A stretch of DNA of 64,000 nt from assembly GCA_008711295.1 (NCBI GenBank), contig VUYV01000017.1, forward strand, positions 844,067 to 908,066, given 5' to 3'. The DNA is from Anarhynchus alexandrinus. Taxonomy: Eukaryota > Chordata > Aves > Charadriiformes > Charadriidae. The translations under genes and the position numbers were made by a program. This document shows, piece after piece, positions 1-11,440 of this stretch. The notes beneath the pieces were generated by a model that did no database searches, was not told the DNA's origin, and saw only the letters and a list, made by a program, of their open reading frames with translations. Positions within the stretch are counted from its first letter, which is position 1. Each line of letters opens with the position of its first letter.

Positions 1-87
1 TACCATTTCCTTTCTTTTCTTAGAAAGCAAACACTGAGATGCTTCCCTCATTTTAAGCTATCTAGCATAGCTGAATACATTTATGTT

Positions 88-348
88 CTACTGATGGATT
101 ATATCTGCATTATGCATTATATCTTCATATAATAATGCATTATGCATTATATGTTCATATAAACCTTTTTCAGTCCTGTTAAATAAACTCCCTAAAACCA
201 CCAGTAACACCAGAAGTGACAAAGTACCACTGGTGGTCCAGATGAAATACTTACGAGGTACGTTCTGACTTGGATCTTTAGAGCTTTCTGTCTGCTTCAC
301 TTCTTGTTGTAAAATTCTTAAAAATAGAATTTGGAAGGCTAGAGACAA
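88..348 (-). other. Exon-like open frame with one predicted membrane segment (unidentified)
   Basis: An 86-codon open frame on the minus strand contains a Ser/Lys/Gln-rich stretch followed by about 20 hydrophobic residues (TLSLLVLLVVLGSLF) and an NRT N-glycosylation-type sequon. That resembles the stalk and membrane anchor of a type I protein. A good acceptor (TTTGTCTCTAG) lies just inside the 5' end and a strong donor-like CGTAAGTAT interrupts the frame before the hydrophobic part. If the donor were used, the membrane segment would be intronic. The last codons run through a 30-bp tandem repeat. I recognise no family. It may simply be a chance frame in AT-rich DNA. Confidence 0.12.
106..165. 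repeat. Two tandem copies of a 30-bp AT-rich unit
   Basis: The unit beginning TGCATTATGCATTATAT at 106-135 is repeated at 136-165 with a C/G difference (ATCTTC versus ATGTTC). Each unit contains the self-complementary ATGCAT. It looks like a recent local duplication. Confidence 0.85.
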
Positions 349-3300
349 ATATTCTAATGTTTAGGCTTTGAATTAAAAAATCTGCTGTCTGTGTAATTCC
401 CAAACATTTGGGGTGCTCTCTGCTTTCTGTTCTGTGAGCTATTTAGACCTTTGTACATATACTATTCATGATGCTGAGTTTATTCTTCCCTGAATAAAAT
501 TTTATTCAGGATGGGATGGCCTGATAGTTCAGTAAAAGTACAATTCCATCTTGCTCTGAAACTGTGAAGTCCTAGAAAGCACCCCTGTGCCAGAGGAGGT
601 CAGCACATTCCCTGGAGCTGCTCATGGCAAATAATGTCTCCTTCAATAAGTCTCACGTCTGGATGCTGCAGTTGGTGTTTCATAAAGGGGCTGGGGGAAG
701 GAGTAAGGAAACGCCACTCCTGTGACCTCTAAAAAAATTTTTTTCTAATTATTTCTGGCAGGCCTCACTGATATCAAGCCCTGATGTCCATACCCTTCCC
801 ATGTGTCGTGGGCTCCCGCCCAGGCTCCCGCTGCAGCTGGACCCCCTCCCTCCGCTCAGCACCTCCCCACAGCCCCAGCTGTACGGGCTGCCTTGGCCAC
901 CACCACCCCAGTGAAGTGCATCGCCCCTGCTGGGGCTCTGTTTGTCAGAAATCTGGGGCAGTTTTGCCATTTGATTCAGCTTGGCTTTTGTCAGACATCT
1001 TTAGTCACTTTGGATTTGCCACTGACATGCTGTTCCCTGTGGCTTTGTTTTCCTCTGTGTTCAGCTTCTCACTGGTGGCTGCAGTGCTGTGTCCCACCTG
1101 GTCGCCCCTGGATGTCATCTGCTTCTGGAGAAGTTTAGGCAACCTCACAGAACCCCCACACTGGTAGCACTGGGGGAACCACACCACTGTGGAGCAGGAG
1201 AGACCACCCCTGCTTTTCAGAAGAGTTAATGAGGCCCTCTATACTTGGTTACAACCCCACGCATCTTCCCAGTTCAGGTGGGCTAGTGGCTCTGCGGGAG
1301 CTTTTCCAGGACACTGAGCTTAACCCTGCTCCCAGCAAAGCCAGCAGTGAAACTGATCAAGACCTTGGCACCTGCAGAGCTGGATCTGCTGTAAAAGAGG
1401 ATGCAGCAGGCAAAGCAGGTTCAAAACACACAGCAAACTCCTGTAAAGAGGCATCCTTCTTTCATAAACTTGGGAGAGGATATAACTCTTACATGAATGG
1501 AAGGATATGGGTCATAAACTTGTGGGAAGCAACCAGTTCTTGTATGATAGAAATACTTTGAAAGTAAATTATTTCATTAAGAAGATTAAATTTATCCCAA
1601 GTTTCCAGGAGAAGCAATATTTCATTTTGGCCTGACACATCTACCCTGTGTGGCTTTAAGGGTGTAGCCATGTCAATATATGCTGATTAAAAGCTGTCTC
1701 CAAGAAAAGACAAGCAGTAATAAGCCTCCTCACACTCCTTTTCTCACCCAGTCTGTCTTGGAGTGCTGTGAGTAGCACTGAGCAAAACCAGATGAAATTT
1801 AACACATCTGCCACTCTCCCCGACCCTAGACCAGCAGAAACAGAGAGAGCTCATTTATTTAAATACACACAGTGCTTTACCATTATACAAACACAAACAT
1901 CTCCCCTTCTTTGTTTCTGAGCAAAGAGGGCTGCACTCCTCAGGTAACCCAGCAGATGATATTTTAGTGTGAATTGCACGGCTCTGTGCGGTCACCATGA
2001 GAGAGGGAGAGAAAACTCCTTGCTTCCATCACTTCTCTGGCACGTTAAACCAACCTTGTCTGGGATTAATTTGAGTCTTGGCTCTGGCTGTCTTTTGTAT
2101 TAACATCCCCAGCAGACCAAGAAATACTTTAATTCAAAAAAAGGTTCAGGCTAGTGGTTCTGGCTGCTTTCATTGGAACAACTCTCACCAAACAGTGATG
2201 GGGCTTGGGGTGGGCCTCTGACTTTCCGAGAGACAGCAGTCTGGTGCCGACCACATGCTGGCTGTTGCAGAACCCACTTATTACCCCCAAAGCTGCCTGC
2301 AAATCAACAGCACTGATTCCTATGTGTGACCAGAAACACACTGGACAAATCACTGACTACAAGACACAGAGGAGTCAAACATCCTGGTCTTGCTACTGCT
2401 GGCTGGCTGCTGATAAAGGGTATTTTTAAACAACAACCTTTTGCTGTAACTCTTTAACAAGAAAAAGTTATCAAATTTGTCCTTTCTTCTTTTTATTCCT
2501 AAAGATGTGAGTGTTAGTAGAGAGATCATTATGCCTACAGCAGACTTTCAAACTCTTTGATGCCACAACATTTTATTTTTTTAAAGCCACTAGTAGCATT
2601 GAGTAGCAAACATTATCCAGAAAAGTTTCTTGTCACCAATGTCTGACCTTGTAATCCATCCCTCCCACAAGGTTTTGTTACGCTTTGATTATCTCTGTAG
2701 CCTTGTTTGGGTGACAGTGCAAAGGTGACAGTGCCTCTGACTTTGACCTTGACTCAATAGTACCAACTGTCTGTGGAAAAAAAAAAAAAAAAGTTTTCAT
2801 GAATTTGGATCCACCAAACTAGTTTCTAGGTAGATCTACAGGGCTTTGAGACTTCCAGAGGAAAAAAAGAATTTTGGGATAAGGCTGTAAAAAAACAGCA
2901 ATAAACTACAAGAGGTCTGTCTTCAAGTTATTTCTGCTATTGCACTACAGTACAGTGAATAAGTGCTGGTGGCACACAAACACACTTGTCTGGAACAACC
3001 TGAAATACTACCAGCCAGAAAGCTTATCGCTGGCGCTGATGCAGGGTGGCAGCCAGGACTAAACCAGCTCCCAGCTGCTGGCTGGCACCGCAGTATCCTG
3101 ACTGTGAGAAGGGGGAGGCCCAGGGCTGACAAGATGTAGTCCAAGTGAAGCATGCAAAGCCAGTGACATGTAGATAGCGACACCCAGAAATACAGTTGAG
3201 ACTGGAAACAATAATTCCCTCTTTACACCCAGCGTGTTAATTGCCAATGTGCACTAACTCCAAAGACACATCTGAAGGAGGACGTGACAACATGCTTGAA

Positions 3301-3632
3301 GTCAGTGAAATTAGGATGGAGAGTGCTGGCAAGGAGAACTCCTTCATGACCCCTCATCCTTCAAAAACACAAAACTTCAAGTGAGTTTTTAAAGTCTTCT
3401 GTTATGCAGAAAATTTTCCCAAAGCATTTTGATTGCTGTGGCTGTTAATCCACATCACAGATGGACAGAGAAACAAGTTATTGCAGCGGGATGACTTACA
3501 TGTTTTTTGTAGCTGTAGAACTTCTCCTATCTCACCTGACCAGCTGCAAAGGCATGTGATGACACAGATTGTGACAAGAAGACAGACAGAGATGCGCGTA
3601 TTTCAGGGCTAAGACTTTCAGAGAAATAGATA
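349..3632. other. Intergenic, no recognised gene
   Basis: I see no supported gene here. About 780-1200 is clearly GC-richer than its surroundings and gives overlapping open frames on both strands with no domain signature. That pattern points to composition, not coding. A run of 16 A lies at 2777-2792. No CR1 3' tip or SINE head was found. Confidence 0.6.
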
Positions 3633-3881
3633 CTAGCTCAGTAAAAGGGGCAAGTCCCACAGAGTGAAGACTCTTGCAATGAGTGTTTGTCCCCTTCCCT
3701 TCAGCAAAGGGCTGAGGGCAATCACAGGTGAGACAGGTGCGTTCACTTTACACGTTGTCGCAACCCTAGGGCAGCTATTTGCAGGTGAGATGGTCTTGGT
3801 GTGTGGCTTGGAAACGTCTGTGCAAAGCAATGGCAAGAAGCAGCAGCCCAAATACAGCAAGCGAAGGAGCTGGAGCTTCAT
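3633..3881 (-). other. Candidate small ORF with signal-peptide-like N-terminus (unidentified)
   Basis: From an ATG at 3879-3881 in good context (GGCC before the ATG, purine at -3) the minus strand encodes 82 residues. It begins MKLQLLRLLYLGCCFLPLLC, a textbook signal-peptide shape: one Lys, a Leu-rich core and a small/Cys residue before TDVSK. The remainder is short, has two Cys residues and no recognised motif. A plausible acceptor (TACCCTGCAG) lies 9 nt upstream of the ATG, as expected for the first coding exon of a secreted peptide. The frame stays open upstream of the ATG. I found no partner exon with a hormone- or cytokine-like motif nearby. Without conservation data this is only a lead and could be chance. 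Confidence 0.15.
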
Positions 3882-4559
3882 GGCCTTTGCCTGCAGGGTA
3901 CAGTAACACAGGCGCCGATAGCTCTGCTGCAGCCAGAACTCATTCATTTGGTGCCTCATGCTGTGTAGATGCATGTTTAAGAGCCAGTTTAGTTTCACAG
4001 TCACTTGAAAGTCCTCACTGTGTTGTTCATAAAATAATCTTAACCTGCCATCTTGATACCTCTTATCGCATATCCTCAGGGAGACAGTAAAATGGAAGAT
4101 CCCTTCCAGGATTGCATGGCTGCTTTAATCACATAAAACAGATTTTAAATATTCAGGTAATGACAGTATTGCTTTTTCTTTTCCTTATTTAGACTTCATA
4201 TTTGTTTTCTATGGCTATCAAGCAGTGGTAAAAAAATCTAGGCTAACTGCACATTGTCTTTATACAGAACCATAGACACGAGCTTTAATTTGTGCATGCA
4301 GCAGGATTTCATTTAAGATTTGGGTATTGCAAAGTGAAATGTTTGCCCTCCACAAAGATCAAAACACTGATGTCATCTTGCCAAATATAGACAACCCATA
4401 ATCAAAACTGCCTAGGCTTAATAGCCTGCACTGTGCTCATGTGCAAGTTTGAAAGCAACATTGTTGTATCAAACCTGAGTTTTTCAGCCCTTACAGAGTG
4501 TTGCATTCTGCCCATGTGAGTGAGTAGTGGGTATGTGTGGACCTCTGCCTGGGCACAGG

Positions 4560-5790
4560 CAAAAAGACACCTGAGAGCTTAGGGAGTAGAGGGCAGATCA
4601 ATGTGGGTGGTATTGCAGTGAGTATCTGCTACAGAGATCACCTGCTCAGGAGGAAGAAATAGACGAGGGACATCTTCAAACAACTGGAAGAAGCCTCTCA
4701 TTCAGAGGTCCTGAGACACTGAAGTATACTGCTATCTGCTGGAGGGGCAACACAGCAGGGCACAAGCTGTCCAAAAAGTTTCTGAAGTGTGTCGACAATG
4801 ACTCCTTGACACAGGTGATTGAGAAGCCAAGCAGAAAAGACACTTTGCTGGACCTCATGTTTACAAACAAGGAAGAACTGGTCGGAGATGTGAAGATTGG
4901 GGCAGCCTTAGCTACAGTGACCATGAGATGGCAGAGGTCAGGATCCTGAGAGAAAGTAGCAGAGCAGATAGCAGGGTCACAACCCTGGACTTCTGGAGAG
5001 CAGACTGTAACCCCTTCAGACATCTGCTGGGAAAAAATCCCATGGAAGACAGTCCTGGAGAGAAGACGAGGCCAGGAGAGCTGCTGGATTTTCAAGGATC
5101 ACCTCCTCCAAGCTCAAGAATGGCCCATGCCAACAAGCAGAAAGCAAGCAAAGAGGGCAGGAGGCTTGCACAGATGAGCAAGGAGCTCCCCACTAGCCTC
5201 ACACATAAAAGGGAGATGCAGAGGAGGTGGAAGCAGGGGTAGGTGACCTAGGGGGAATATAGAGATGTTGTCTGACCGTGGAAAGCCAAAGCTCACCTCA
5301 ATTTTAACCTAGCAGGGGATATGAAGGTAAAAAAGAAAGGTTTCTACAGGGTCATGAGGAGTAAAGGGCATCCTAGACAAAACATGGGCTTGTGACTACA
5401 CAGAGCAGGGATTTGATGACAAAGAATACAGAAAAGACCAAAGTTACTCTGTGCCTTCTTTGCCTCAGCCTTCAGGAATCCAAGTCCCTGAGACCAAGGG
5501 GAAGGTCCAGGGTGATGCAGACTTGACCTTGCTGGAGGACAATCAGGTTAGGAAGCATTAAACAAAGTGGACTTACACAAATCTATGTGATCTGATGGGG
5601 TGCACCGGGCGCTGAGGGAGCTGTCTGATGTCATTGGTTGTGGAGTCTCCACCAGTGGAGGAATGCAAAATCCTGCTGGACACGGCTCTTGGCAACCTGC
5701 TTGAACTGATCCTGCTTTGAGCAGGGAGGGTGGACTACCTGTCCTCTGGACAAGGTCCCTTCCATCTTCAACCATTCTATGATCCTGTAG
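4560..5790 (+). mobile_element. CR1 LINE copy A, internally deleted, with 3' end
   Basis: This is a CR1 non-LTR retrotransposon in plus orientation. In order it has the end of the endonuclease region (near 4575-4750, including the ICWRGNTAGHK segment), the linker (LLDLMFTNKEELVGD, then TLDFWRADCNPFRHLLGKNP near 4984-5045), and the stretch leading to reverse transcriptase. After DNQVRKH and a DLMG remnant (about 5545-5610) it jumps directly to the CR1 3' tail: GCTTTGAGCAGGGAGG (5716 onward) and a final ACCATTCTATGATCCTGTAG ending at 5790. The reverse transcriptase is therefore deleted. Frameshifts and stops make it inactive. It contains block 4917-5538, nearly identical in inverted form to 10524-11145. 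The left limit is approximate. Confidence 0.88.
4917..5538 (+). repeat. 622-bp block, left arm of a near-identical inverted pair
   Basis: From GTGACCATGAGATGG at 4917 to GCTGGAGG at 5538 this equals the reverse complement of 10524-11145. By eye I find three base differences and no indel. Outside both edges the two CR1 copies drop abruptly to ordinary old-CR1 similarity. The left arm runs on into the sequence expected next in CR1 (GACAATCAGGTTAGG), so it is in its native context. Confidence 0.88.
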
Positions 5791-8020
5791 AGACAGAGTA
5801 AACAGTGCTCCAGCTGCTCAGAGCTCCAGCCCTGCCACAGCTGGCTTAATAGGAGGGAGCACGCTTCTTTCAGGCAGGGCTGCTGAGCTAGGCTTCTTCC
5901 GTACCATTTCCATCATGACTACAGCCAGGGAGGTCTGGTAAAGAAGAAGATAATTAAGAGCATTCATCAAGGTTAAGCAAACAAATTCTCTGAATTTCTG
6001 GCACAGCCCATGGAAGCAGATATACATCAAGCTCTTTGTGTATAAGCACCTGTGCTTAGGAGCATAACCCAACTATTAAATGACAGGAGTGAATAAGAAA
6101 CTTCCCCACTGGGCAGCTTGTTCCATAATTACCAATTACTGGGACTTCTGCACTTTCCTTTGAAGCACCCCATAATTGGGTGCTGGCACTCATCCAGGGA
6201 AAGGATGCTTAGATGCTAATCTGCTAATTTATAAAGTGCAGGAAATATCAAATTACTTTTGTTAATTTTAATCCAGGTTTAAAGACTGACTATTCTGTAG
6301 GCAAGCCCTTAAGTGTCATATAAAAAAAAAAGGTATAACTTGAGCTTGTTTCAAATTTGAATGTGTTTAAGAAGTTTTCCTATGTTTTCTCATTTTTGTA
6401 TGAAGTTGGAAAGGAAAACGCCTCCCCCCCCCAACATTGCCCCTCCCATTTTATTGTTGAATTTATACTAATATGTCCAACATGTTTCTTTTGTTCTACC
6501 CCCTTACTCTCCAGCCTCTTAACACCTTCTCATCTTTTTGGGCAGGGTTGGAATTGTGAGCTTCTGGGTCTCCCACAGCACATGGGTTAGATGTGCAGGC
6601 TCCTCAGACACCGCCTCACATAACTGCCAGGACAGCCTATGCCCTGGTTTGTTTGGGGTAAGGGCAGAGGGAAACGCATGGTTTTTTTCCATATGAATCA
6701 TGGACATTGAGTACCATAAAGCCAGCAACGACAGAGTTAAACAAGATTGTGAAAGCAGGTTTTTCAGAGCCCAGACTATGTTTTCAGCTTGAAAGCATAC
6801 TGTAGCTTTGAAGGGAGTTTTTCATTATTGGACTGGATCCAGCATCTCACCATCTATGTTACAGTTTGCTCAAAGGCAGGCAGATTATGAAGAAATAGCA
6901 GCCACATCTGTGGCAGCTACATTTATCCCATCTGCTTTTTATTTTATCAACTGGGAAAGTAAAATCCTAGTCATCACACAAGACTGTTTTATAAGGATTA
7001 GTGCAAATAATTCGGCACTGACAAAACATACACATAAATGTTTTTCCTTCTGGATGAGACATTTAAAAAATTACATTTCCAGTGGATTTAATTACAGTTA
7101 AAAGCTTTCACCATTTATTCCAACTCATTATAGTGCTTACAAGCTTCATTCAACTAGTTCTGTCTCCCTTGCCCAAGTCATTTTTAGAGCAGACTGTTAA
7201 AAAATGTTACCACACAGTGGTCTCTAATAAAGCATGGGGCTGGATGCCCCCATTTTACCTTTGCTTGGGTCAGTGTCATTACTGCCACCAGGTGAAGGTA
7301 GGGGCTGGTGTGGATGTGGGGACTGAGAAGGAATAGCAAACAGGAGAAGCAGGGGGACAGAAAATACAGCTCCATAACTGATTTTCTCCTGTCAGTGAGA
7401 CATGTCCCGGGTATCGCCACTAATGGCATTATGCAGTACTGTTTATAAAGCAACCAGGTGCTTCCCTGTGATCTCGTTATGCCATTAGCCTAAGCACACA
7501 CAACTTCACTTTTCTGGAAGGGAGAAACCTTTCATTTCTGGTTTGGTTCTGTGGGCACTGCCCATTTGTTCCCATGCCAACATTGGTTAATTGATTTCTC
7601 CTCCGTCTTTTTTTGTTCCGATCTCCTCCTTCCTTCCTGTTGATTTTTCTAGACAAGTCATAACCTCTAACAAAACAAAGGTTTTACTACACTAGGCAAG
7701 TCGAAGTCATTTATGTTCCCTTTTCCTAATCATTTTGCCAATCCTGTCCTATAGCTTTTTCAGTTTAGGTAAATCTTTCCTAAGCATGGGCAATGAGAAA
7801 CTTGCACAGCATGCTGGGGAAATGTTGCGCCAATGCCTTTTATAATGACATTAATGTGTTCTTATCTCTACTGGAATTGATTCGTGTGTCAGAGAGTTTT
7901 TGATCTCCCCAGGCACAGAGAAGCTGCATTTTTGGCATTAAAGAGCAACTTGTTCATTTCTTACTAGCTGGGTCCTACATGGAGTACATCTGAAAGCCCT
8001 TTCAAAAGGGTGCTAGTGTC
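5791..8020. other. Intergenic, no recognised gene
   Basis: AT-rich sequence without supported coding content. It has a short C-run near 6423 and no identified repeat. Open frames up to about 97 codons show no domain features. Confidence 0.55.
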
Positions 8021-8152
8021 ACTGTCCCCACTTTACAAACGCAATTCAGACGGTGAAATAATTTGCCCAAAGGCACACAGCAGGCTGATAGCCAAAATTA
8101 AGTGAAGACTATGTGTGCTTTGACCAACAAATGCTTTGTCCTCTAGGCCACA
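8021..8152 (-). mobile_element. MIR/CORE-SINE-like relic
   Basis: The plus strand reads CCCCACTTTACAAACGC, then ATTTGCCCAAAGGCACACAG, CAGGCTGATAGCC and finally TGTCCTCTAGGCCAC. This is the order of the complement of amniote MIR-type tRNA-derived SINEs (CORE region, then tRNA-like head), so the element is on the minus strand. It is heavily diverged. An L2-related origin for part of it is possible. Confidence 0.55.
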
Positions 8153-8825
8153 GACTGCAAAGAGAGATCAGACAGGCCTTTTTAATCTAAGGGCTAGAAA
8201 AAAAAAGGTGTAATATTATAATCGAGGACTATGGAAGACTTTCCCTATGGATAAAATAGAAAGTTACCTCTGTATGAAATCCTGTTGAGATTATATTCAT
8301 AACACTTTTGGAAAAAAAAAAACAAACCAGGAAACATGCCAGAGCACAGCATTGCTTTGCATTCACGTGGGGTCTTTCATCTGCAGGGTACAGACTATCT
8401 TTGCCAGGTCAGAAATCATTTCCAGCTTGCAAGCAGACAAGCAGTTGTATTACAGGTCCAACTAATATTGCATAGCCCTGATTCTGCAAGACTTAATTTT
8501 TTTCCTTTATCCCCTGTGATTAGCAGCAGCTGCTTACACAGCTTTTCTTTAAGTACTCAAATGATCCTATGGAAGATTTTAGTCAAAGTCACTGGGAGCT
8601 GCAAAATCAGAAACCTCTGCATTTGGGACATCTGTCCCAACTCACTGTCCTCCACCAGGTTTCTTAAAATGTTGCTATTGACACCTTTCTCTGAGACAAA
8701 GAGAAATCTTCCTGGGAAGTGGATATAACATACATTTTATTGCTTGAAGCAAGGTCTGAAAGAATAACCCTCACTGAATTTAGGTTTTATCACAAGTTTA
8801 TAAACATGTTATCCTGATTAAAGAA
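8153..8825. other. Intergenic, no recognised gene
   Basis: One plus-strand open frame of 130 codons (8336-8728) has no recognisable domain. I treat it as chance. No repeat was identified. Confidence 0.45.
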
Positions 8826-9520
8826 ACACAGAACTATTGAGGTTGGGAGGTGTCTCTGGAGATTGCCCAGTCCAACCCCCTTCTCAGAGCAGGTCAGCCA
8901 CAGAAAGTTTCTCAGAGCTGTGCCAATTAAGGTTTCAATATCTCCAAGGATGGAGACTCCACAATCTCTCTGGGCAACCTGTTCCAGCGTTTGACCACAC
9001 TCGTGGGAAAAAAAGTGTTTTCTCATGTTTCGGTGGAGTTTTGTGTGTTCGAATTTGTGCCCATCACTGGATACTGCCGAGAAGAGTCTGGCTCCACCCT
9101 CTTTACTCCCCGCCCCACATCAGGTATTTATACACATAGTTAAGATCCCTGTGATCCTTTACCTCTCCAGGCTGAACACACACTGCACTTGCAGCCTCTC
9201 CTTATATGACAGAAGCTTCAGACCCTTCATCATCTTTGTGGCCTTCACTGCACTCACTGCAGTATGTCCATGTCTCTCCTTCTCCTGAGGAGCTGAGGAC
9301 TGCATGCAGAACACACATGTGCTTCAACAGGGCTAAGTAGAAAGGAAAGAGCACTTCCCTCCACATGTTGACAGTGGTCTAATCCAGCCCACGATGCCAT
9401 TGGCATTCTGTGCCACAAGGGCGCATTGGTGGCACTGTGTCTGCCCATTTCTCCCACCTGTCCAGGTCCCTCTGACTGGCAGCATATTGACCTGGTGCAT
9501 CAGCCACTTCTCACATTTTC
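8826..9520 (-). mobile_element. CR1 LINE 3' fragment
   Basis: The complement of a CR1 3' part starts at ACAGAACTATTGAGGTTGGG and continues with CCCAGTCCAACCCCCTTCTC, TCTCTGGGCAACCTGTTCCA and CAGGCTGAACACACACTGCA. It then runs into the end of the reverse-transcriptase region near 9380-9500 (GTCCAGGTCCCTCTGA). It is truncated at its 5' side and carries no usable frame. It abuts a second CR1 in the same orientation. Confidence 0.85.
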
Positions 9521-10485
9521 ATATCATAGGATCATAAAATCATAGAACAGTTTGGGTTTGAAGGGACCGTAAAGATCATCTAGTTCCAACCTCCCTGCCA
9601 TGGGCAGTGACACCTTCCATCGGTGTCCTTCCATGAGACCAGGTTGCTCAGAGCCCCATCCAACTACAGGGATGGGGCATACACAACTTCTCTGGGCAAC
9701 CTGTTCCAGTGCTGACATGCTGAGGATGCACTCTGCCCCATCTTACTTGACATTAATGAAGATGGTAAACAGGATTTTTTCTTGCCATTATTGCCGTGGA
9801 GGGCAACCCTCGTGACTGGCCTCCAGCTCGGCTTTACGCTACTGATCACAGTGCTTTAGGTCTGCCCATTCAGACAGTTTTCAATCCAGCTCATCATTCA
9901 CTTATCTAACCCACACTTCACCAGTTTGTCTATGAGGATGTTATGGGATACAGCATCGGACACCTTGCCAAAGTCTGAAATAACACTATCCACTGCTCTT
10001 TTCATGTCCATCGAGCAAGTCACCTTGTTGTAGAAAGCCATCAGGTTGGTCAGGCATGATTTTCCCTCCAAAAAATCCATGCCAAGTACTCCCAGTCACC
10101 TTCTTGTCTGTAAATGGTTTCTAGATTTACTTGCTCTATCACATCATGGACAAAGGGTAGGTACACTTTTTAAAAATGTTTCCTAACCTGATTGTCCTCC
10201 ACTGAGGGTGAGTCTACATCGCTCTGGACTTTATCACTGGTCCTAGCATCCTGGAATACCTGAGGGTGTTGTACCTGTAAAGAGAGAGAGGAGGAGGGCA
10301 TTGAGAACCCTATCCTTCTCCACATCTTTTTTCACCAAGGGCGCAGTGCAGTTTAGCACTGGAACCATGTTTTCCCTAGTCTTTCTTTCGTTGCTGCTGT
10401 TCCTGTAGAAACCTTTCTTGTTGCTCTTCACATCTCTTGCCAGATTAAACTTCAGGTGATTTTTGGCTTTCCTCAACCCACCCTT

Positions 10486-10526
10486 CCACGGTCAGACAAC
10501 ATCTCTATATTCCCCCTGGGTCACCT
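10486..10526. repeat. 41-bp segment duplicated at 10781-10821
   Basis: CCACGGTCAGACAACATCTC and the following bases up to GGTCACCT occur at 10486-10526 and again at 10781-10821 with one difference (CTGGG versus CTAGG). The left copy belongs to native CR1 B and the right copy came with the 622-bp block. Confidence 0.85.
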
Positions 10527-11145
10527 CCAGCAAGGTCAAGTCCGCATCACCCTGGACCTTCCCCTTGGTCTAAGGGACTTGGATTCCTGAAGGCTGAGGC
10601 AAAGAAGGCACAGAGTAACTTTGGTCTTTTCTGTATTCTTTGTCATCAAATCCCTGCTCTGTGTAGTCACAAGCCCATGTTTTGTCTAGGATGCCCTTTA
10701 CTCCTCATGACCCTGTAGAAACCTTTCTTTTTTACCTTCATATCCCCTGCTAGGTTAAAATTGAGGTGAGCTTTGGCTTTCCACGGTCAGACAACATCTC
10801 TATATTCCCCCTAGGTCACCTACCCCTGCTTCCACCTCCTCTGCATCTCCCTTTTATGTGTGAGGCTAGTGGGGAGCTCCTTGCTCATCTGTGCAAGCCT
10901 CCTGCCCTCTTTGCTTGCTTTCTGCTTGTTGGCATGGGCCATTCTTGAGCTTGGAGGAGGTGATCCTTGAAAATCCAGCAGCTCTCCTGGCCTCGTCTTC
11001 TCTCCAGGACTGTCTTCCATGGGATTTTTTCCCAGCAGATGTCTGAAGGGGTTACAGTCTGCTCTCCAGAAGTCCAGGGTTGTGACCCTGCTATCTGCTC
11101 TGCTACTTTCTCTCAGGATCCTGACCTCTACCATCTCATGGTCAC
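10524..11145 (-). repeat. 622-bp block, right arm of a near-identical inverted pair
   Basis: This is the reverse complement of 4917-5538 with about three differences: a T/C in the CTCTACCATC segment, an A/C in GGTCTAAGGGAC, and a G/A in CCGCATCACC. At its left edge the sequence switches to TGACCCAGG with a microhomology instead of continuing as CR1 should, so this arm looks like the inserted or converted copy. Confidence 0.88.
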
Positions 11146-11440
11146 CGCAGTCAAGGCTGCAACAAACCCTCAAATCCCCAATTAGTTCGTCCTGGTTTGT
11201 AAGTGTCTGATCCAACTGAGCACCTCTTTTCTTGGCTCCTTTATCATCTGTGTCAGGTAGTTGTTGTTTACTCTTGCATTGGAAATGTCTTGAATATCAG
11301 GTCTATTGCTGAAAGAAAAGCAAGTAAAAAACACTTCCTTTTGGAGGTAATAGCTTGTAGCTTCATAGAAATAGGTTTTTGGTAACTGGGTAGATGTTGG
11401 CTTTAACCTGAAATGCACATCTGTAGTTTTTGCTTACTGC

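Larger units (their letters stand above)
9523..11440 (-). mobile_element. CR1 LINE copy B, chimeric, internally deleted
   Basis: This minus-strand CR1 has its 3' end at 9523 (ATCATAGGATCATAAAATCA). Near 9718 the 3'UTR jumps to the reverse-transcriptase region (around 9750-10080, with a [16 protein letters not shown] segment). The linker follows (10243-10480, AKNHLKFNLARDVKSNKKGF), then the inverted block 10524-11145, and then native linker again to about 11440 (ISNARVNNNYLTQMIKEPRK). The 10524-11145 block duplicates part of what B already had: both contain the segment at 10486-10526 and 10781-10821. B is therefore a mosaic. It is non-functional. Confidence 0.87.

Noticed and set aside
5114..5296. 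60-codon minus frame identical to a plus frame at 10766-10948
   Set aside because: It is antisense of the duplicated CR1 block. The identity is explained by the 622-bp inverted repeat, not by a conserved peptide.
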